Shown: positions 15,706 to 24,394 of the stretch, one piece after another | How positions within the stretch are numbered: the first letter of the stretch is position 1 | Layout: the number at the start of each line of letters is the position of its first letter | Source: Arthrobacter sp. zg-Y820 | Lineage (GTDB): Bacteria; Actinomycetota; Actinomycetes; Actinomycetales; Micrococcaceae | Direction of reading: 5' to 3' | Length of the DNA: 64,000 bases | Assembly: GCF_030142155.1 (NCBI RefSeq) | Contig: NZ_CP126247.1 | Coordinates: forward strand, 3,668,962 to 3,732,961 | The notes under the pieces: model-generated | The model's database searches: none | The model's input: the letters and a program-made list of their open reading frames with translations, nothing else | What the model was told of the DNA's origin: nothing | Program-made: the position numbers and the translations under genes

Positions 15706-17088
15706 CTAGAAGCCCGAGCCGCCCTCCACCGCCATGTTGGAGAAGCGGGAGTAATGGCCTTGGAAGCCCACGGTGATGGTCTTGGTGGGACCGTTACGGT
15801 GCTTGGCCACAATCACGTCAGCTTCGCCGGCGCGCGGGGACTCCTTGTCGTAGATGTCCTCGCGGTGCAGCAGGATGACCATGTCGGCGTCCTGCTCGAT
15901 GGAACCGGATTCACGCAGGTCGGAGATCATCGGCTTCTTGTCGGTGCGCTGCTCGGAACCACGGTTCAGCTGCGACAGGGCGATGACCGGGACTTCCAGC
16001 TCCTTGGCCAGCAGCTTCAGGGCACGGGAGAACTCGGAAACTTCCTGCTGGCGTGACTCCACTTTCTTGCCGGAAGACATCAGCTGCAGGTAGTCAAGGA
16101 CCACGAGCTTCAGGTCGTGGCGCTGCTTCAGGCGCCGGCATTTTGCGCGGATTTCCATCAGCGACATATTGGGGCTGTCGTCGATGAACAGCGGAGCCTC
16201 ATTCATCCGGCCCATGGTGGTGGCGATCTTGCCCCACTGCTCGTCCTTGATGGTTCCCTTGCGCAGGTCCTGCAGGGCGATCGTGGCCTCCGCGGAGAGC
16301 AGGCGCATGGCAATCTCGTTGCGGCCCATTTCCAGCGAGAAGAAGACGGTGGTCATGTTGTTCTTGATGGCGGCCGAGCGGGCGAAGTCCAGGGCGAAGG
16401 TTGACTTACCCACGGCGGGGCGGGCGGCGATCACGATCATCTGGCCGGGGTGCAGCCCCTGCGTCAGTTCATCAAGTTCGTAGAAACCGGTCGGCACGCC
16501 GGTCATCCCCTCGCCCTTGTGCTGGGCGGCTTCAATTTCGTCCACCGTGCCCTCGATGATGTCCTTCAGGGGCACGTAGTCCTCGGCGGTGCGCCGTTCC
16601 GCGACGGCGTAGACCTCGGCCTGGGCGGCGTTGACGATGTCGTCAACCTCCATGCCGTCGCTGGAGTAACCCAGCTGGACGATCTTGGTCCCGGCATCCA
16701 CGAGGCGGCGCAGAACGGCCCGCTCACGGACAATTTCCGCGTAGAAACCGGCGTTGGCCGCGGTGGGCACCGACTGGATGAGCGTGTGGAGGTACGCCGG
16801 GCCGCCGATGCGACCAATCTCGCCGCGCTTGGTGAGCTCATCGGAGATGGTGACGGCGTCGGCCGGTTCGCCCCGGCCATACAGGTCAATGATGGCTTCA
16901 AAAATGGATTCGTGTGCCGGGCGGTAGAAGTCGATGCCGCGGAGCACCTCGACCACGTCAGCAATGGCGTCCTTGGAGAGCATCATGCCGCCCAGAACTG
17001 ACTGCTCGGCAACCAGATCCTGCGGCGGTGTCCGTGCGAAGTCGGAGCTGGAGCTGGATGCCGGTGCGTCAGTATGCATGAGCGACAC
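15706..17088 (-). CDS. dnaB: Replicative DNA helicase DnaB
   Basis: 460 residues from GTG 17088, which has GGGAAAGGG seven bases upstream; ATG 17079 is an alternative. The N-terminal DnaB domain begins at PPQDLVAEQSVLGGML-like sequence (residues 20-35). The RecA-type motor has Walker A ARPAVGKST near 222, Walker B LVVLDYLQL and the arginine-containing C-terminal motif. DnaB unwinds DNA ahead of the replisome as a hexamer. No intein interrupts it, unlike several mycobacterial dnaB genes. The 700 bp upstream contain a DnaA-box cluster, suggesting DnaA-linked control. Confidence 0.95.
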   Translation of the reverse strand: MSLMHTDAPASSSSSDFARTPPQDLVAEQSVLGGMMLSKDAIADVVEVLRGIDFYRPAHESIFEAIIDLYGRGEPADAVTISDELTKRGEIGRIGGPAYLHTLIQSVPTAANAGFYAEIVRERAVLRRLVDAGTKIVQLGYSSDGMEVDDIVNAAQAEVYAVAERRTAEDYVPLKDIIEGTVDEIEAAQHKGEGMTGVPTGFYELDELTQGLHPGQMIVIAARPAVGKSTFALDFARSAAIKNNMTTVFFSLEMGRNEIAMRLLSAEATIALQDLRKGTIKDEQWGKIATTMGRMNEAPLFIDDSPNMSLMEIRAKCRRLKQRHDLKLVVLDYLQLMSSGKKVESRQQEVSEFSRALKLLAKELEVPVIALSQLNRGSEQRTDKKPMISDLRESGSIEQDADMVILLHREDIYDKESPRAGEADVIVAKHRNGPTKTITVGFQGHYSRFSNMAVEGGSGF

Positions 17089-17287
17089 TGTGTAACCCTT
17101 TCCCAAGGTACTGCTGAGTTGCGATCCCTGCCCGGTGGCAGCTGATTCAGGTCTATCCCGCCGCGGTGACACTTTTGCGGGCGGCGGCCGCCGGTCAAAC
17201 GGCACCGTCTTCGGTGACGGGGCAAGGAGTCGATTAGAAGGGATTCACCCGCAACCGTAGTCCCGAAAACCTCTGCTCCCAAACGAG

Positions 17288-17544
17288 TTATCCACAGCCC
17301 TTGTGGACAAGATGTTGATAACTGGGCGTGTCTTGTGCACAGGTTGGGCATAAGGGTGTGGATAAACTATTGATTTTGCGGCAAATAGCTCTCTGACTAG
17401 GGGAAACACTCGTCCACACCTGTGTATAGCGACTATTTTTTCTCAACATTCACCCCCTGCTTTCAGGTTGACAGATGGCCTCAAGGGGCATACGGCCCGG
17501 GTTATCCCCCGATCCGCGGCGATTGTCCACAGCTAATATCCACA
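17288..17544. promoter_or_regulatory. DnaA-box cluster upstream of dnaB
   Basis: Exact consensus 9-mers: TTATCCACA at 17288-17296, TGTGGACAA at 17302-17310 (TTGTCCACA on minus), TGTGGATAA at 17357-17365 (TTATCCACA on minus) and TTGTCCACA at 17523-17531. One-mismatch boxes: TGTTGATAA at 17313-17321, TTGTGCACA at 17333-17341 and ATATCCACA at 17536-17544. TTGTCCACA and TTATCCACA are the known actinobacterial and E. coli DnaA boxes. The cluster is about 46 kb from the expected dnaA/oriC. Confidence 0.75.
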
Positions 17545-17668
17545 GGAGCTCCCTCCGGCCCGTGAGGGGCGCGTGCGGGATGCTCCCGGTGGGTCCGCAG
17601 GGTCGTACGCCACTGCCACTCCGGGGCCCGCAGAAGGCCGTGCACGCCGGAGGGCGGTTGCGGCTGCC

Positions 17669-17711
17669 CCGTTTCCGTGCGTCCGGAGGTTCGCCGGACG
17701 CACGGAAACGG
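17669..17711. repeat. Perfect 18-bp inverted repeat
   Basis: Left arm CCGTTTCCGTGCGTCCGG (17669-17686), 7-nt loop, right arm its exact complement (17694-17711). It lies just beyond the rplI terminator. No T-run follows on either strand, so it may act as a protein site or transcript-stabilising hairpin and not as an intrinsic terminator. Confidence 0.85.
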
Positions 17712-17714
17712 ACA

Positions 17715-17749
17715 CAAAAGCGCCCCCCGCCACAAGGGCGGAGGGCGCT
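17715..17749 (-). terminator. Terminator of the rpsF-ssb-rpsR-rplI operon
   Basis: On the minus strand AGCGCCCTCCGCC pairs with GGCGGGGGGCGCT around CTTGT, followed by TTTTG. A strong rho-independent terminator 34 bp after the rplI stop codon. Confidence 0.85.
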
Positions 17750-17782
17750 CGGCACACGCCCGAGGGCGTGCTGGTGGACGTG

Positions 17783-18232
17783 CTAGCCGGCTACGACGTT
17801 GAGGTCGATGACAGCAGCGACGTCGTCGTGCAGACGAACGTTGGCCTGGAAGGAACCAACCGACTTGATGTGAGCCGGCAGTTCAACCTTGCGCTTGTCG
17901 ATGGTGCCAAGACCGGCAGCTTCGACAGCAGCAGCAACATCGGCAGCCTTGACCGTGCCGAAGAGGCGTCCGGACTCGCCGGCCTTGACGGCCAGAGTGA
18001 CCGGCTTGGCGGAGAGTGCAGCAGCCTGCTTCTGAGCATCTTCCAGGGAAGCGTGCTCGCGGGCGGCGCGGGCAGCCTTGATGGATTCAACCTGCTTCTC
18101 GCCACCCTTGGTCCAGGTCAGAGCGAAGCCGCGGGGCAGAAGGAAGTTACGTGCGTAACCATCCTTTACCTCGATGACGTCGCCGGCAGCGCCGAGACCG
18201 GTTACTTCGTGGGTCAGAATGAGCTTTGCCAT
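17783..18232 (-). CDS. rplI: 50S ribosomal protein L9
   Basis: 149 residues, the normal length. The N-terminal RNA-binding domain begins [14 protein letters not shown] and includes [13 protein letters not shown] (residues 28-40), the L9 signature. A long connecting helix and C-terminal domain follow. Last gene of the rpsF-ssb-rpsR-rplI operon, 17 bp after rpsR, with AAGGAAAGGAACC upstream. Confidence 0.97.
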   Translation of the reverse strand: MAKLILTHEVTGLGAAGDVIEVKDGYARNFLLPRGFALTWTKGGEKQVESIKAARAAREHASLEDAQKQAAALSAKPVTLAVKAGESGRLFGTVKAADVAAAVEAAGLGTIDKRKVELPAHIKSVGSFQANVRLHDDVAAVIDLNVVAG

Positions 18233-18249
18233 GAGTTAGGTTCCTTTCC

Positions 18250-18489
18250 TTAGCCGCGGCCAGCGCCGGAGTACGGCAGGAGAGCAACTTCACGGGCATT
18301 CTTGATTGCCTGAGCGATTTTGCGCTGTTCCTGCACGGTTACGCCAGTTACGCGACGGGCGCGGATCTTTCCGCGGTCGGAAATGAACTTGCGCAGCAAT
18401 GCTACGTCCTTGTAGTCGATGACAGTGATGTCAGCGGCCTTCAAGGGATTGGACTTTGGTTTGGGCTTGCGAAGTTCAGCCTTAGCCAT
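18250..18489 (-). CDS. rpsR: 30S ribosomal protein S18
   Basis: 79 residues, with the S18 core [18 protein letters not shown] and [28 protein letters not shown]. No CXXC zinc motif, so this is a zinc-free S18. It binds S6 in the 30S platform. ATG start with AAGGAG upstream; third gene of the operon, 147 bp after ssb. Confidence 0.97.
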   Translation of the reverse strand: MAKAELRKPKPKSNPLKAADITVIDYKDVALLRKFISDRGKIRARRVTGVTVQEQRKIAQAIKNAREVALLPYSGAGRG

Positions 18490-18636
18490 CGTGGAGCTCC
18501 TTATGTCTAGTGGAGCCCGTGGATCATTCCACGGGATGGGCTCGACGGCGAGTGCCGTCTGAGGTTGCGCCCGAAGGCGCAGGGGTGAAGAAGGGCAGGC
18601 TTCCCGTGAGGGCAGACACCGGTCTTCGGTGGAGAT

Positions 18637-19206
18637 TTAGAAGGGCGGGTCGTTGGAATCCGGTCCGTTGCCCCAGCCGCCGGCGTTGCCGCCGCCTGCG
18701 GGAGCACCCCAGGGATCTTCGGCCGGCGCAGCCTGTGGCTGCTGCTGGCCTCCGCCCCATGCGGGGTTGGAATTGCCGCCGAAGCCGCTGTTTCCGGAGT
18801 TTCCGCTGTTGCCGCCGAAGTTGCCGCCACCGCCGCCGGAGCGCTGGGTGCGGGTAACCTTCGCGGAAGCGTACCGAAGCGAGGGGCCGATCTCGTCGAC
18901 CTCAAGCTCCATGACGGTGCGCTTTTCGCCTTCTTTGGTTTCGTACGAACGCGACTTCAGGCGGCCCTGGCAAACAACACGCGTCCCCTTGGTCAGGGAT
19001 TCGGCCACGTTCTCAGCGGCTTCGCGCCAGACAGATGCCCGAAGGAACAGCGTTTCGCCGTCCTTCCAGTCATTTGACGTGCGGTCGAAGGTCCGCGGAG
19101 TCGAGGCAATGGTGAAGTTAGCCACTGCCGAACCTGACGGCGTGAACCGGAGTTCCGGATCATTCGTTAGGTTGCCGACGACGGTAATAGTTGTCTCGCC
19201 TGCCAT
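18637..19206 (-). CDS. ssb: Single-stranded DNA-binding protein
   Basis: 189 residues. The OB-fold (1-115) has [16 protein letters not shown] and [21 protein letters not shown] Gly/Asn/Gln-rich flexible linker follows (about 120-180), ending in the acidic partner-binding tip DSNDPPF. It protects single-stranded DNA and recruits repair and replication proteins. Located between rpsF and rpsR as in most bacteria. Confidence 0.97.
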   Translation of the reverse strand: MAGETTITVVGNLTNDPELRFTPSGSAVANFTIASTPRTFDRTSNDWKDGETLFLRASVWREAAENVAESLTKGTRVVCQGRLKSRSYETKEGEKRTVMELEVDEIGPSLRYASAKVTRTQRSGGGGGNFGGNSGNSGNSGFGGNSNPAWGGGQQQPQAAPAEDPWGAPAGGGNAGGWGNGPDSNDPPF

Positions 19207-19239
19207 GGTGTCTCCTGATTTCGGTTTGGTTTGCAGAAA

Positions 19240-19593
19240 TTACTCTGCGGAAACCTTTGCAGCTTCAGCCTTTGCGGCCTTCTTGGCATCCTTTTTCGAG
19301 ATCTTCTGCTCTTCCGGGCGGATGATCTTGGTGCGCATGATGGTTTCGTTCAGGCTCAGCTGGCGGTCAAGCTCAGCAGCAGCTGCAGGCGTCGCGGTGA
19401 AGTTAACCACTGCGTAGATGCCTTCAGCCTTCTTCTGGATTTCGTAGGCGAGGCGGCGACGGCCCCAGATGTCGACCTTGTCGATGGTTCCACCATCGTT
19501 GCGGACTACATTGAGGAACTTGTCGAGCGAAGGCTCGACTGTACGCTCTTCTACCTCGGGGTCGATGATAACCATCAGTTCATAAGCACGCAT
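19240..19593 (-). CDS. rpsF: 30S ribosomal protein S6
   Basis: ATG 19593 has AGGAGG eleven bases upstream and gives 117 residues beginning [17 protein letters not shown], the normal S6 start; the open frame adds four unsupported residues. The C-terminus is an Ala/Lys-rich extension. S6 pairs with S18 in the 30S platform. First gene of the operon. The 150-bp leader contains a 7-bp hairpin (GTTACGG / CCGTGAC, about 19619-19637) that could be an S6:S18 autoregulatory site. Confidence 0.96.
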   Translation of the reverse strand: MRAYELMVIIDPEVEERTVEPSLDKFLNVVRNDGGTIDKVDIWGRRRLAYEIQKKAEGIYAVVNFTATPAAAAELDRQLSLNETIMRTKIIRPEEQKISKKDAKKAAKAEAAKVSAE

Positions 19594-19839
19594 TTGTGAA
19601 CCCACCTCCTTTGGGCTATACGGTCACGGCATTTCCGTAACAGGAGGTTCTTTTGCGTTGTCGTCCTGCCGATCCTGGGTGACCAGGCGGCGGGAAAGCA
19701 GTCGGCGTAGCCGATAGCACAGACTTAGCTAGTCTACCGGACGCCGGAAGGTGATCCGGACGGGACGGGACGCTGCACCCGCAGGGCACCCCGCCCGGGC
19801 CGCCCCTCCCGGGTCCTTCCACCGGGAGGCTGCCCCGGG

Positions 19840-21114
19840 TCAGCCGGCGAAAAACACTTCGGTCACCTTCGCCAGGTGGTGCGGATCCTGGACGCCGGCC
19901 ATCTCGCGGGCCGAATGCATGGACAGGAGCGGAATCCCGACGTCGACGGTGCGGATGCCCAGCCTCGTGGCGGTGAGCGGCCCGATCGTGGAGCCGCAGG
20001 GCATCGAGTTGTGCGAGACGAATTCCTGATAGGGAATGCCCGCCCGCCGGCACAGTCCGGCCCAGCGGGCCGCGCCCGGCGCGTCAGTGGTGTACCGCTG
20101 GTTCGCATTGATCTTCAGCAGCGGACCGCCGTTGAGCACCGGGTGGTTGGCCGGGTCGTGGCGCTCGGCGTAGTTCGGGTGGACGGCGTGGCCGGCGTCG
20201 GCCGAGATGCAGAAGGAGGCCGCGAACGCCCGCTGCCGATCCAGCGCGGATCCGCCGAGGCCGCCGGAAATCCGGTTCAGCACGTCCTCCAGGAACGGCC
20301 CGGCAGCCCCGGAACGGCTGCCGCTGCCCACTTCCTCGTGGTCGAAGGCCGCCAGGACGGCGATGGACCCGCCAGTCTTGTTCTCCGACGCGGCGATCAG
20401 GGCGGCCAGTCCGGCGTGGACCGAGGACAGGTTGTCCAGCCGTCCGGAGGCAAAGAACTCGTGGTCGGCACCGAAGGTGCGGGGTTCCTGGGTGTCAGCG
20501 GCAACGATGTCGTACCCGCCCACCTCGGCGGCGGACAGTCCGGCACGGGCGGCCAGGAGTTCCAGCAGATCCGCGGTGGAGGGATCCCCCAGCCCCCAGA
20601 CCGGGTTCATGTGCTGCTGTTTGTCCAGTTTCAGGCCCTCATTGACGGACCGGTCCAGGTGAATGGCCAGCTGCGGGAAACGCAGCAGCGGACCGGTTTT
20701 CACCAGGTGCTCCTCGCCGTCCAGGGTGACCAGGCGCCCGGCCAGCTGCAGCTCGCGGTCCAGCCAGGAGTTCAGCAGCGGTCCGCCGTAAACTTCGACC
20801 CCGGCCTGCAGCCAGCCGAGCCGGCCGGTGGTGGACCGCGGCTTGAGCTTGAAGGACGGGGAATCGGTGTGGCTGCCCAGAATCGAGAATCCGGTCGCGG
20901 CGCCGGCGCCCGGCGGAACGATCCAGGCGATCAGGGCGCCGTCGCGCACCACCGAGTATTTTCCGGGCTCCGCCGGCCATTCCAGGCTTTCATCAAGTTC
21001 GGTGAAGCCCGCCGCCGCCAGGCGGCGCGCGCCCTCGCGGGCCGCGTGGAAGCTGGAGGGTGAGGCGCTGACAAAAGCACCGAGGTCTTGGATGTGATCC
21101 ATTGCATCAGACAT
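19840..21114 (-). CDS. M18 family aminopeptidase
   Basis: 424 residues from ATG 21114; the open frame extends upstream without support. The M18 zinc-site pattern is present: GSHTDSPSFKLKP near 82, FASGRLDNLSS (bridging Asp), AFDHEEVGSGSRSGA (Glu-Glu) and the C-terminal MHSAREM histidine. These enzymes are dodecameric, di-zinc cytosolic aminopeptidases that prefer acidic N-termini. Monocistronic, downstream of nothing on its strand except an ABC cluster. Two in-frame starts (21114, 21102) both have weak ribosome sites. Confidence 0.92.
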   Translation of the reverse strand: MSDAMDHIQDLGAFVSASPSSFHAAREGARRLAAAGFTELDESLEWPAEPGKYSVVRDGALIAWIVPPGAGAATGFSILGSHTDSPSFKLKPRSTTGRLGWLQAGVEVYGGPLLNSWLDRELQLAGRLVTLDGEEHLVKTGPLLRFPQLAIHLDRSVNEGLKLDKQQHMNPVWGLGDPSTADLLELLAARAGLSAAEVGGYDIVAADTQEPRTFGADHEFFASGRLDNLSSVHAGLAALIAASENKTGGSIAVLAAFDHEEVGSGSRSGAAGPFLEDVLNRISGGLGGSALDRQRAFAASFCISADAGHAVHPNYAERHDPANHPVLNGGPLLKINANQRYTTDAPGAARWAGLCRRAGIPYQEFVSHNSMPCGSTIGPLTATRLGIRTVDVGIPLLSMHSAREMAGVQDPHHLAKVTEVFFAG

Positions 21115-21328
21115 ACACCGATTCAACCAGAGCCTGCTCCCCGTGCGTAATGGCTCCGCCGAATGCGGGAAAACAGGCCGGTTAACGACGGAAACTCCCC
21201 GCTGTGGAGGAGTTTCCGGCCCTCGAAAGGGCATCCGGTGGAGACAGCGGCAGCCGTTCATCCGCCGCTGCCGGCACCAAACTTCCTGCGGCCCGCTGTT
21301 TCAGCGGGGCCTGTCCCGGACACCGTCC

Positions 21329-22207
21329 TTAGACGTCCCGGCGCTTGGTCACCAGCAGGGAAGCGAGCAGCAGCACCACTGCCCAGGCGGCCATCACCAG
21401 GCCGCCTTCGAGCGGAGTGAGCTGTCCTTCGGTGGTGGACAGCGCCAGCATCATGTCGCCGGCGTTGGTGGGCAGGAAGCGTGCGGCGTCGGGAATCCAG
21501 TCCGCCAGGCCCTGGATCAGGTTCACCACGATCACCGGAACCACGAAGAACAGACCGATGGCGGTCACCACGCCGCCGGCGGTGTTGCGCAGCAGGGTGC
21601 CGATGGCCATCGAAATCACCGCGATGAGCGCCAGATAGGTTCCGGTGTTCAGGATGGACCGCCACACGCCCTCGTCCGACAGGGCGAACTCCAGGTCTTC
21701 GGCGGCCAGAATGGGCTGGGCGATGAAGTAGGAGACCAGCGCTGCGCCGGCACCGAGGACAAACGCGACGACGGCAATCACCAGATTCTTCGCCAGCAGC
21801 GCCGGAATGCGCTTGGGCACGGCGACCATGGTGGAGCGGATCATTCCCGTGCCCCATTCCGAGGCGATCAGGACCACGGCCAGGGAGGCAATGAGCAGCT
21901 GTCCGAAGATGTAGCCGCTGGCGGGTGCAAGCTTGGCGTCCTCCCGCATGTCTTCCATGGTGACGCCACCCATCTGCGCCTGCATTTCGGGCGATGCGTC
22001 GGCGATGAAGCCAACGGAGACGGCCATCTGCCAGGCGTACAGGGCGCTGAGCCCCACCATGACCACCAGCGTGATGATCAAAAGGATCACGGTGGAGGGA
22101 ACGGTGGTGACCTTGATCCATTCCGACCGCAGGACCCGGCCGAAGGTGAGGCCGGAGCCGTCTCGGCGGCGGGCCGGGGCAGGTGTGGGTAATGTCTGGC
22201 TGCTCAT
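21329..22207 (-). CDS. ABC transporter permease (ABC-2 type)
   Basis: 292 residues with six membrane segments, the first near residues 37-57 after a cytosolic start, typical of ABC-2 export permeases partnered with CcmA-type ATPases. Its ATG overlaps the stop of the upstream ATPase gene (ATGA), so the pair is translated together. An amphipathic extracellular stretch follows helix 1. Substrate unknown; such pairs often export peptides or lipids. Confidence 0.85.
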   Translation of the reverse strand: MSSQTLPTPAPARRRDGSGLTFGRVLRSEWIKVTTVPSTVILLIITLVVMVGLSALYAWQMAVSVGFIADASPEMQAQMGGVTMEDMREDAKLAPASGYIFGQLLIASLAVVLIASEWGTGMIRSTMVAVPKRIPALLAKNLVIAVVAFVLGAGAALVSYFIAQPILAAEDLEFALSDEGVWRSILNTGTYLALIAVISMAIGTLLRNTAGGVVTAIGLFFVVPVIVVNLIQGLADWIPDAARFLPTNAGDMMLALSTTEGQLTPLEGGLVMAAWAVVLLLASLLVTKRRDV

Positions 22208-23175
22208 GCTGATTCTCCTCCGCGCGCGGCGTGGACGCCGGCCATGCGGGCCGGCACCGGGTCCTGCTGGATGGACTGTGACTGGTATTCGACCTGATCG
22301 CGGGTCAGCTCCATGTAGGCGTCCTCCAGCGATACCTGCCGCGGCGTGAGCTCGTAGATCAGGATCCGGCGGTCCAGCGCTGCCTCGGCAATGCTGCGCG
22401 GCTCCCGCCCGGTGACCTCCAAAAGGTCCGGTTCCAGTTGCGCGAAGGACGTTTCACGGTTTTCCAGTGCCCGGCGCAGCTCGTCGGGCTGGTCGGTCCG
22501 GACCAGGGTGCGCAGCCGGCCACCGCCGTCAATGATGTCGGCAATGGGCGCATCGGCAATGATGCGGCCGCGGCCGATGACGATCAGATGGTCGGCGGTA
22601 ACTGCCATTTCACTCATCAGGTGCGAGGACAGGAAGACTGTCCGCCCTTCGGCGGCCAGTCCCTTGGCCAGGTTGCGCACCCACAGCACGCCCTCCGGAT
22701 CGAGGCCGTTGACCGGTTCGTCGAAGATCAGGGTCTGCGGGTCGCCGAGGAGGGCGACGGCGATGCCCAGCCGCTGCCCCATGCCCAGCGAGAAGCCGCC
22801 CACCCGGCGCCGGGCGACCGACCCGAGTCCGGTCAGCTCAATGACATCGTTGACCCGCTTGTTGGAAATCCCGTGCGTGGCGGCCATGGCGCGCAGGTGG
22901 TTGTAGGCCGAACGCTTGGTGTGGACGGCTTTCGCGTCAAGGAGTGCCCCCACCTCGTGCAGCGGTGCCTTGTGCTGGGCATAGGGTTTGCCGTTGACCG
23001 TGACCCCGCCGGCGGAGGGCCGGTCCAGGCCGACAATCATGCGCATAGTGGTGGATTTTCCGGCGCCGTTGGGGCCCAGGAACCCGGTCACCCTGCCGGG
23101 CTTGACGGTGAAGGAAATGCCGTCGACGGCATGCTTGCTGCCGAAGGTCTTGGCGAGGCCGTGTGCCTCAATCAT
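22204..23175 (-). CDS. ABC transporter ATP-binding protein, copy A
   Basis: 323 residues. Walker A GPNGAGKST near 35, signature SLGMGQRL near 127, Walker B LIFDEP near 152 and the H-loop SSHLMSEM. The C-terminal 100 residues are the regulatory extension seen in bacitracin/lantibiotic-type exporters, ending with LEDAYMELTRDQVEYQSQ. It is coupled to the permease at 21329-22207. A near-duplicate lies 212 bp upstream. Confidence 0.92.
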   Translation of the reverse strand: MIEAHGLAKTFGSKHAVDGISFTVKPGRVTGFLGPNGAGKSTTMRMIVGLDRPSAGGVTVNGKPYAQHKAPLHEVGALLDAKAVHTKRSAYNHLRAMAATHGISNKRVNDVIELTGLGSVARRRVGGFSLGMGQRLGIAVALLGDPQTLIFDEPVNGLDPEGVLWVRNLAKGLAAEGRTVFLSSHLMSEMAVTADHLIVIGRGRIIADAPIADIIDGGGRLRTLVRTDQPDELRRALENRETSFAQLEPDLLEVTGREPRSIAEAALDRRILIYELTPRQVSLEDAYMELTRDQVEYQSQSIQQDPVPARMAGVHAARGGESA

Positions 23176-23387
23176 GGTGCGTTCCTCACTTTGGAGTGGA
23201 AGCGGACAGCCGGGACTTTTCGGTTCCGACGCCCGGTGACGGGCAACTCCGAAGCGTTCAGCTTCCCCAGCTCTCCCTTAGCCTACGGGTCAGCCCCGGC
23301 GCTGGCCCGGCACCGAGGGATGATGTTGCGCATAAAAATCTCCGCCTTAGGGATGACACCCGGCGGGAACGGCACACGCGCCGCGTC

Positions 23388-24341
23388 TCAGGTCCCGGGC
23401 GCCGCTGGCCCGTCCCCGGCGGTCCGGGACCGGTCGATCTCCTGCGACTGGTACTCGACCTGTCCGCGGGTCAGCTCCATGTAGGCGTCCTCGAGGGAGA
23501 GCTGCTGGGGCGTGAGCTCGGTGAGGAGAATGCCGCGGGACAGCGCCGCCTCCGCAATGCTGCGGGACGACAACCCGAGGATGTCCAGGTGGTCCGCCGC
23601 CAATCGGCGCACCTCAACCCCGGCCGAGCCGATCGCCGCCGTCAGGGCATCGGCGTCGTCGGTGCGCACCAGGATGCGTTCCTGTGCACTGCCGGCAAGG
23701 ACTTCGTCCATCGGCGCGTCAGCCAGGATCCTGCCGCGGCCGATCACGAGCAGGTGGTCGGCGGTCACTGCCATCTCGCTCATCAGGTGCGAGGAGATGA
23801 ACACGGTGCGGCCCTCGGCGGCGAGGCCGCGGACCAGGTGGCGGACCCACAGCACCCCCGCGGGGTCCAGGCCGTTGACCGGCTCGTCGAAGATCAGGGT
23901 CTGCGGGTCCCCCAGCATCGCCGCGGCGATGCCCAGGCGCTGCCCCATTCCCAGCGAAAAGCCGCCCACGCGCTTCCTGGCCACCGGACCGAGGCCGGTC
24001 AGCTCAATGACCTCGTTGATCCGGCCGGAGGAAATGCCGTGGGTGGCAGCCAGCGCCCGCAGGTGGTTGTACGCGGTGCGTTTGGGATGCACGGCCTTGG
24101 CCTCGAGCAGGGCGCCGACCTCGTGCAGGGGTGCCCGGTGGCTGGCATACGGGCTCCCATTGACAATGACGGTGCCGGCGGTGGGACGGTCCAGGCCCAC
24201 GATCATGCGCATGGTGGTGGATTTCCCGGCACCGTTGGGACCCAGGAACCCGGTCACCTTTCCCGGCCGGACCGAAAAGGTGATGCCGTCGACGGCGGTC
24301 GTGTCACCGAAACGCTTGGCAAGCCGTTGTGCCTCAATCAT
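23388..24341 (-). CDS. ABC transporter ATP-binding protein, copy B (duplicate without its own permease)
   Basis: 317 residues, closely similar along its whole length to copy A: same Walker A, MRMIVGLDRP, APLHEVGALL, YNHLRA, GGFSLGMGQRL and ELTxxQxSLEDAYMELT tail. All ATPase motifs are intact. No permease adjoins it: upstream is a DrrAB pair, downstream is copy A. Tandem duplication is the simplest explanation. It may share the permease with copy A as a heterodimer. Only the C-terminal 25 residues have diverged strongly. Confidence 0.9.
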   Translation of the reverse strand: MIEAQRLAKRFGDTTAVDGITFSVRPGKVTGFLGPNGAGKSTTMRMIVGLDRPTAGTVIVNGSPYASHRAPLHEVGALLEAKAVHPKRTAYNHLRALAATHGISSGRINEVIELTGLGPVARKRVGGFSLGMGQRLGIAAAMLGDPQTLIFDEPVNGLDPAGVLWVRHLVRGLAAEGRTVFISSHLMSEMAVTADHLLVIGRGRILADAPMDEVLAGSAQERILVRTDDADALTAAIGSAGVEVRRLAADHLDILGLSSRSIAEAALSRGILLTELTPQQLSLEDAYMELTRGQVEYQSQEIDRSRTAGDGPAAPGT

Positions 24342-24394
24342 GATGTGCCCTTCGCTGGAGCGGACAGGGGCTGCACGGGAAACCGGTCCGCTGC

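Larger units (their letters stand above)
17089..17782. other. Intergenic region with DnaA boxes, inverted repeat and terminator
   Basis: About 690 bp between dnaB and rplI without a credible gene. From the dnaB side it has a DnaA-box cluster (17288-17544) in a locally AT-richer stretch, a perfect 18-bp inverted repeat (17669-17711) and the rplI terminator (17715-17749). The ORFs across 17450-17786 are shadows in all frames. Confidence 0.7.

Noticed and set aside
15706..17088. Intein in dnaB
   Set aside because: The Walker A and all helicase motifs are continuous and the protein length is normal for DnaB without an intein.
17450..17786. Overlapping short frames between dnaB and rplI
   Set aside because: They run in several frames across DnaA boxes, an 18-bp inverted repeat and the terminator; none has a ribosome site or a family match.
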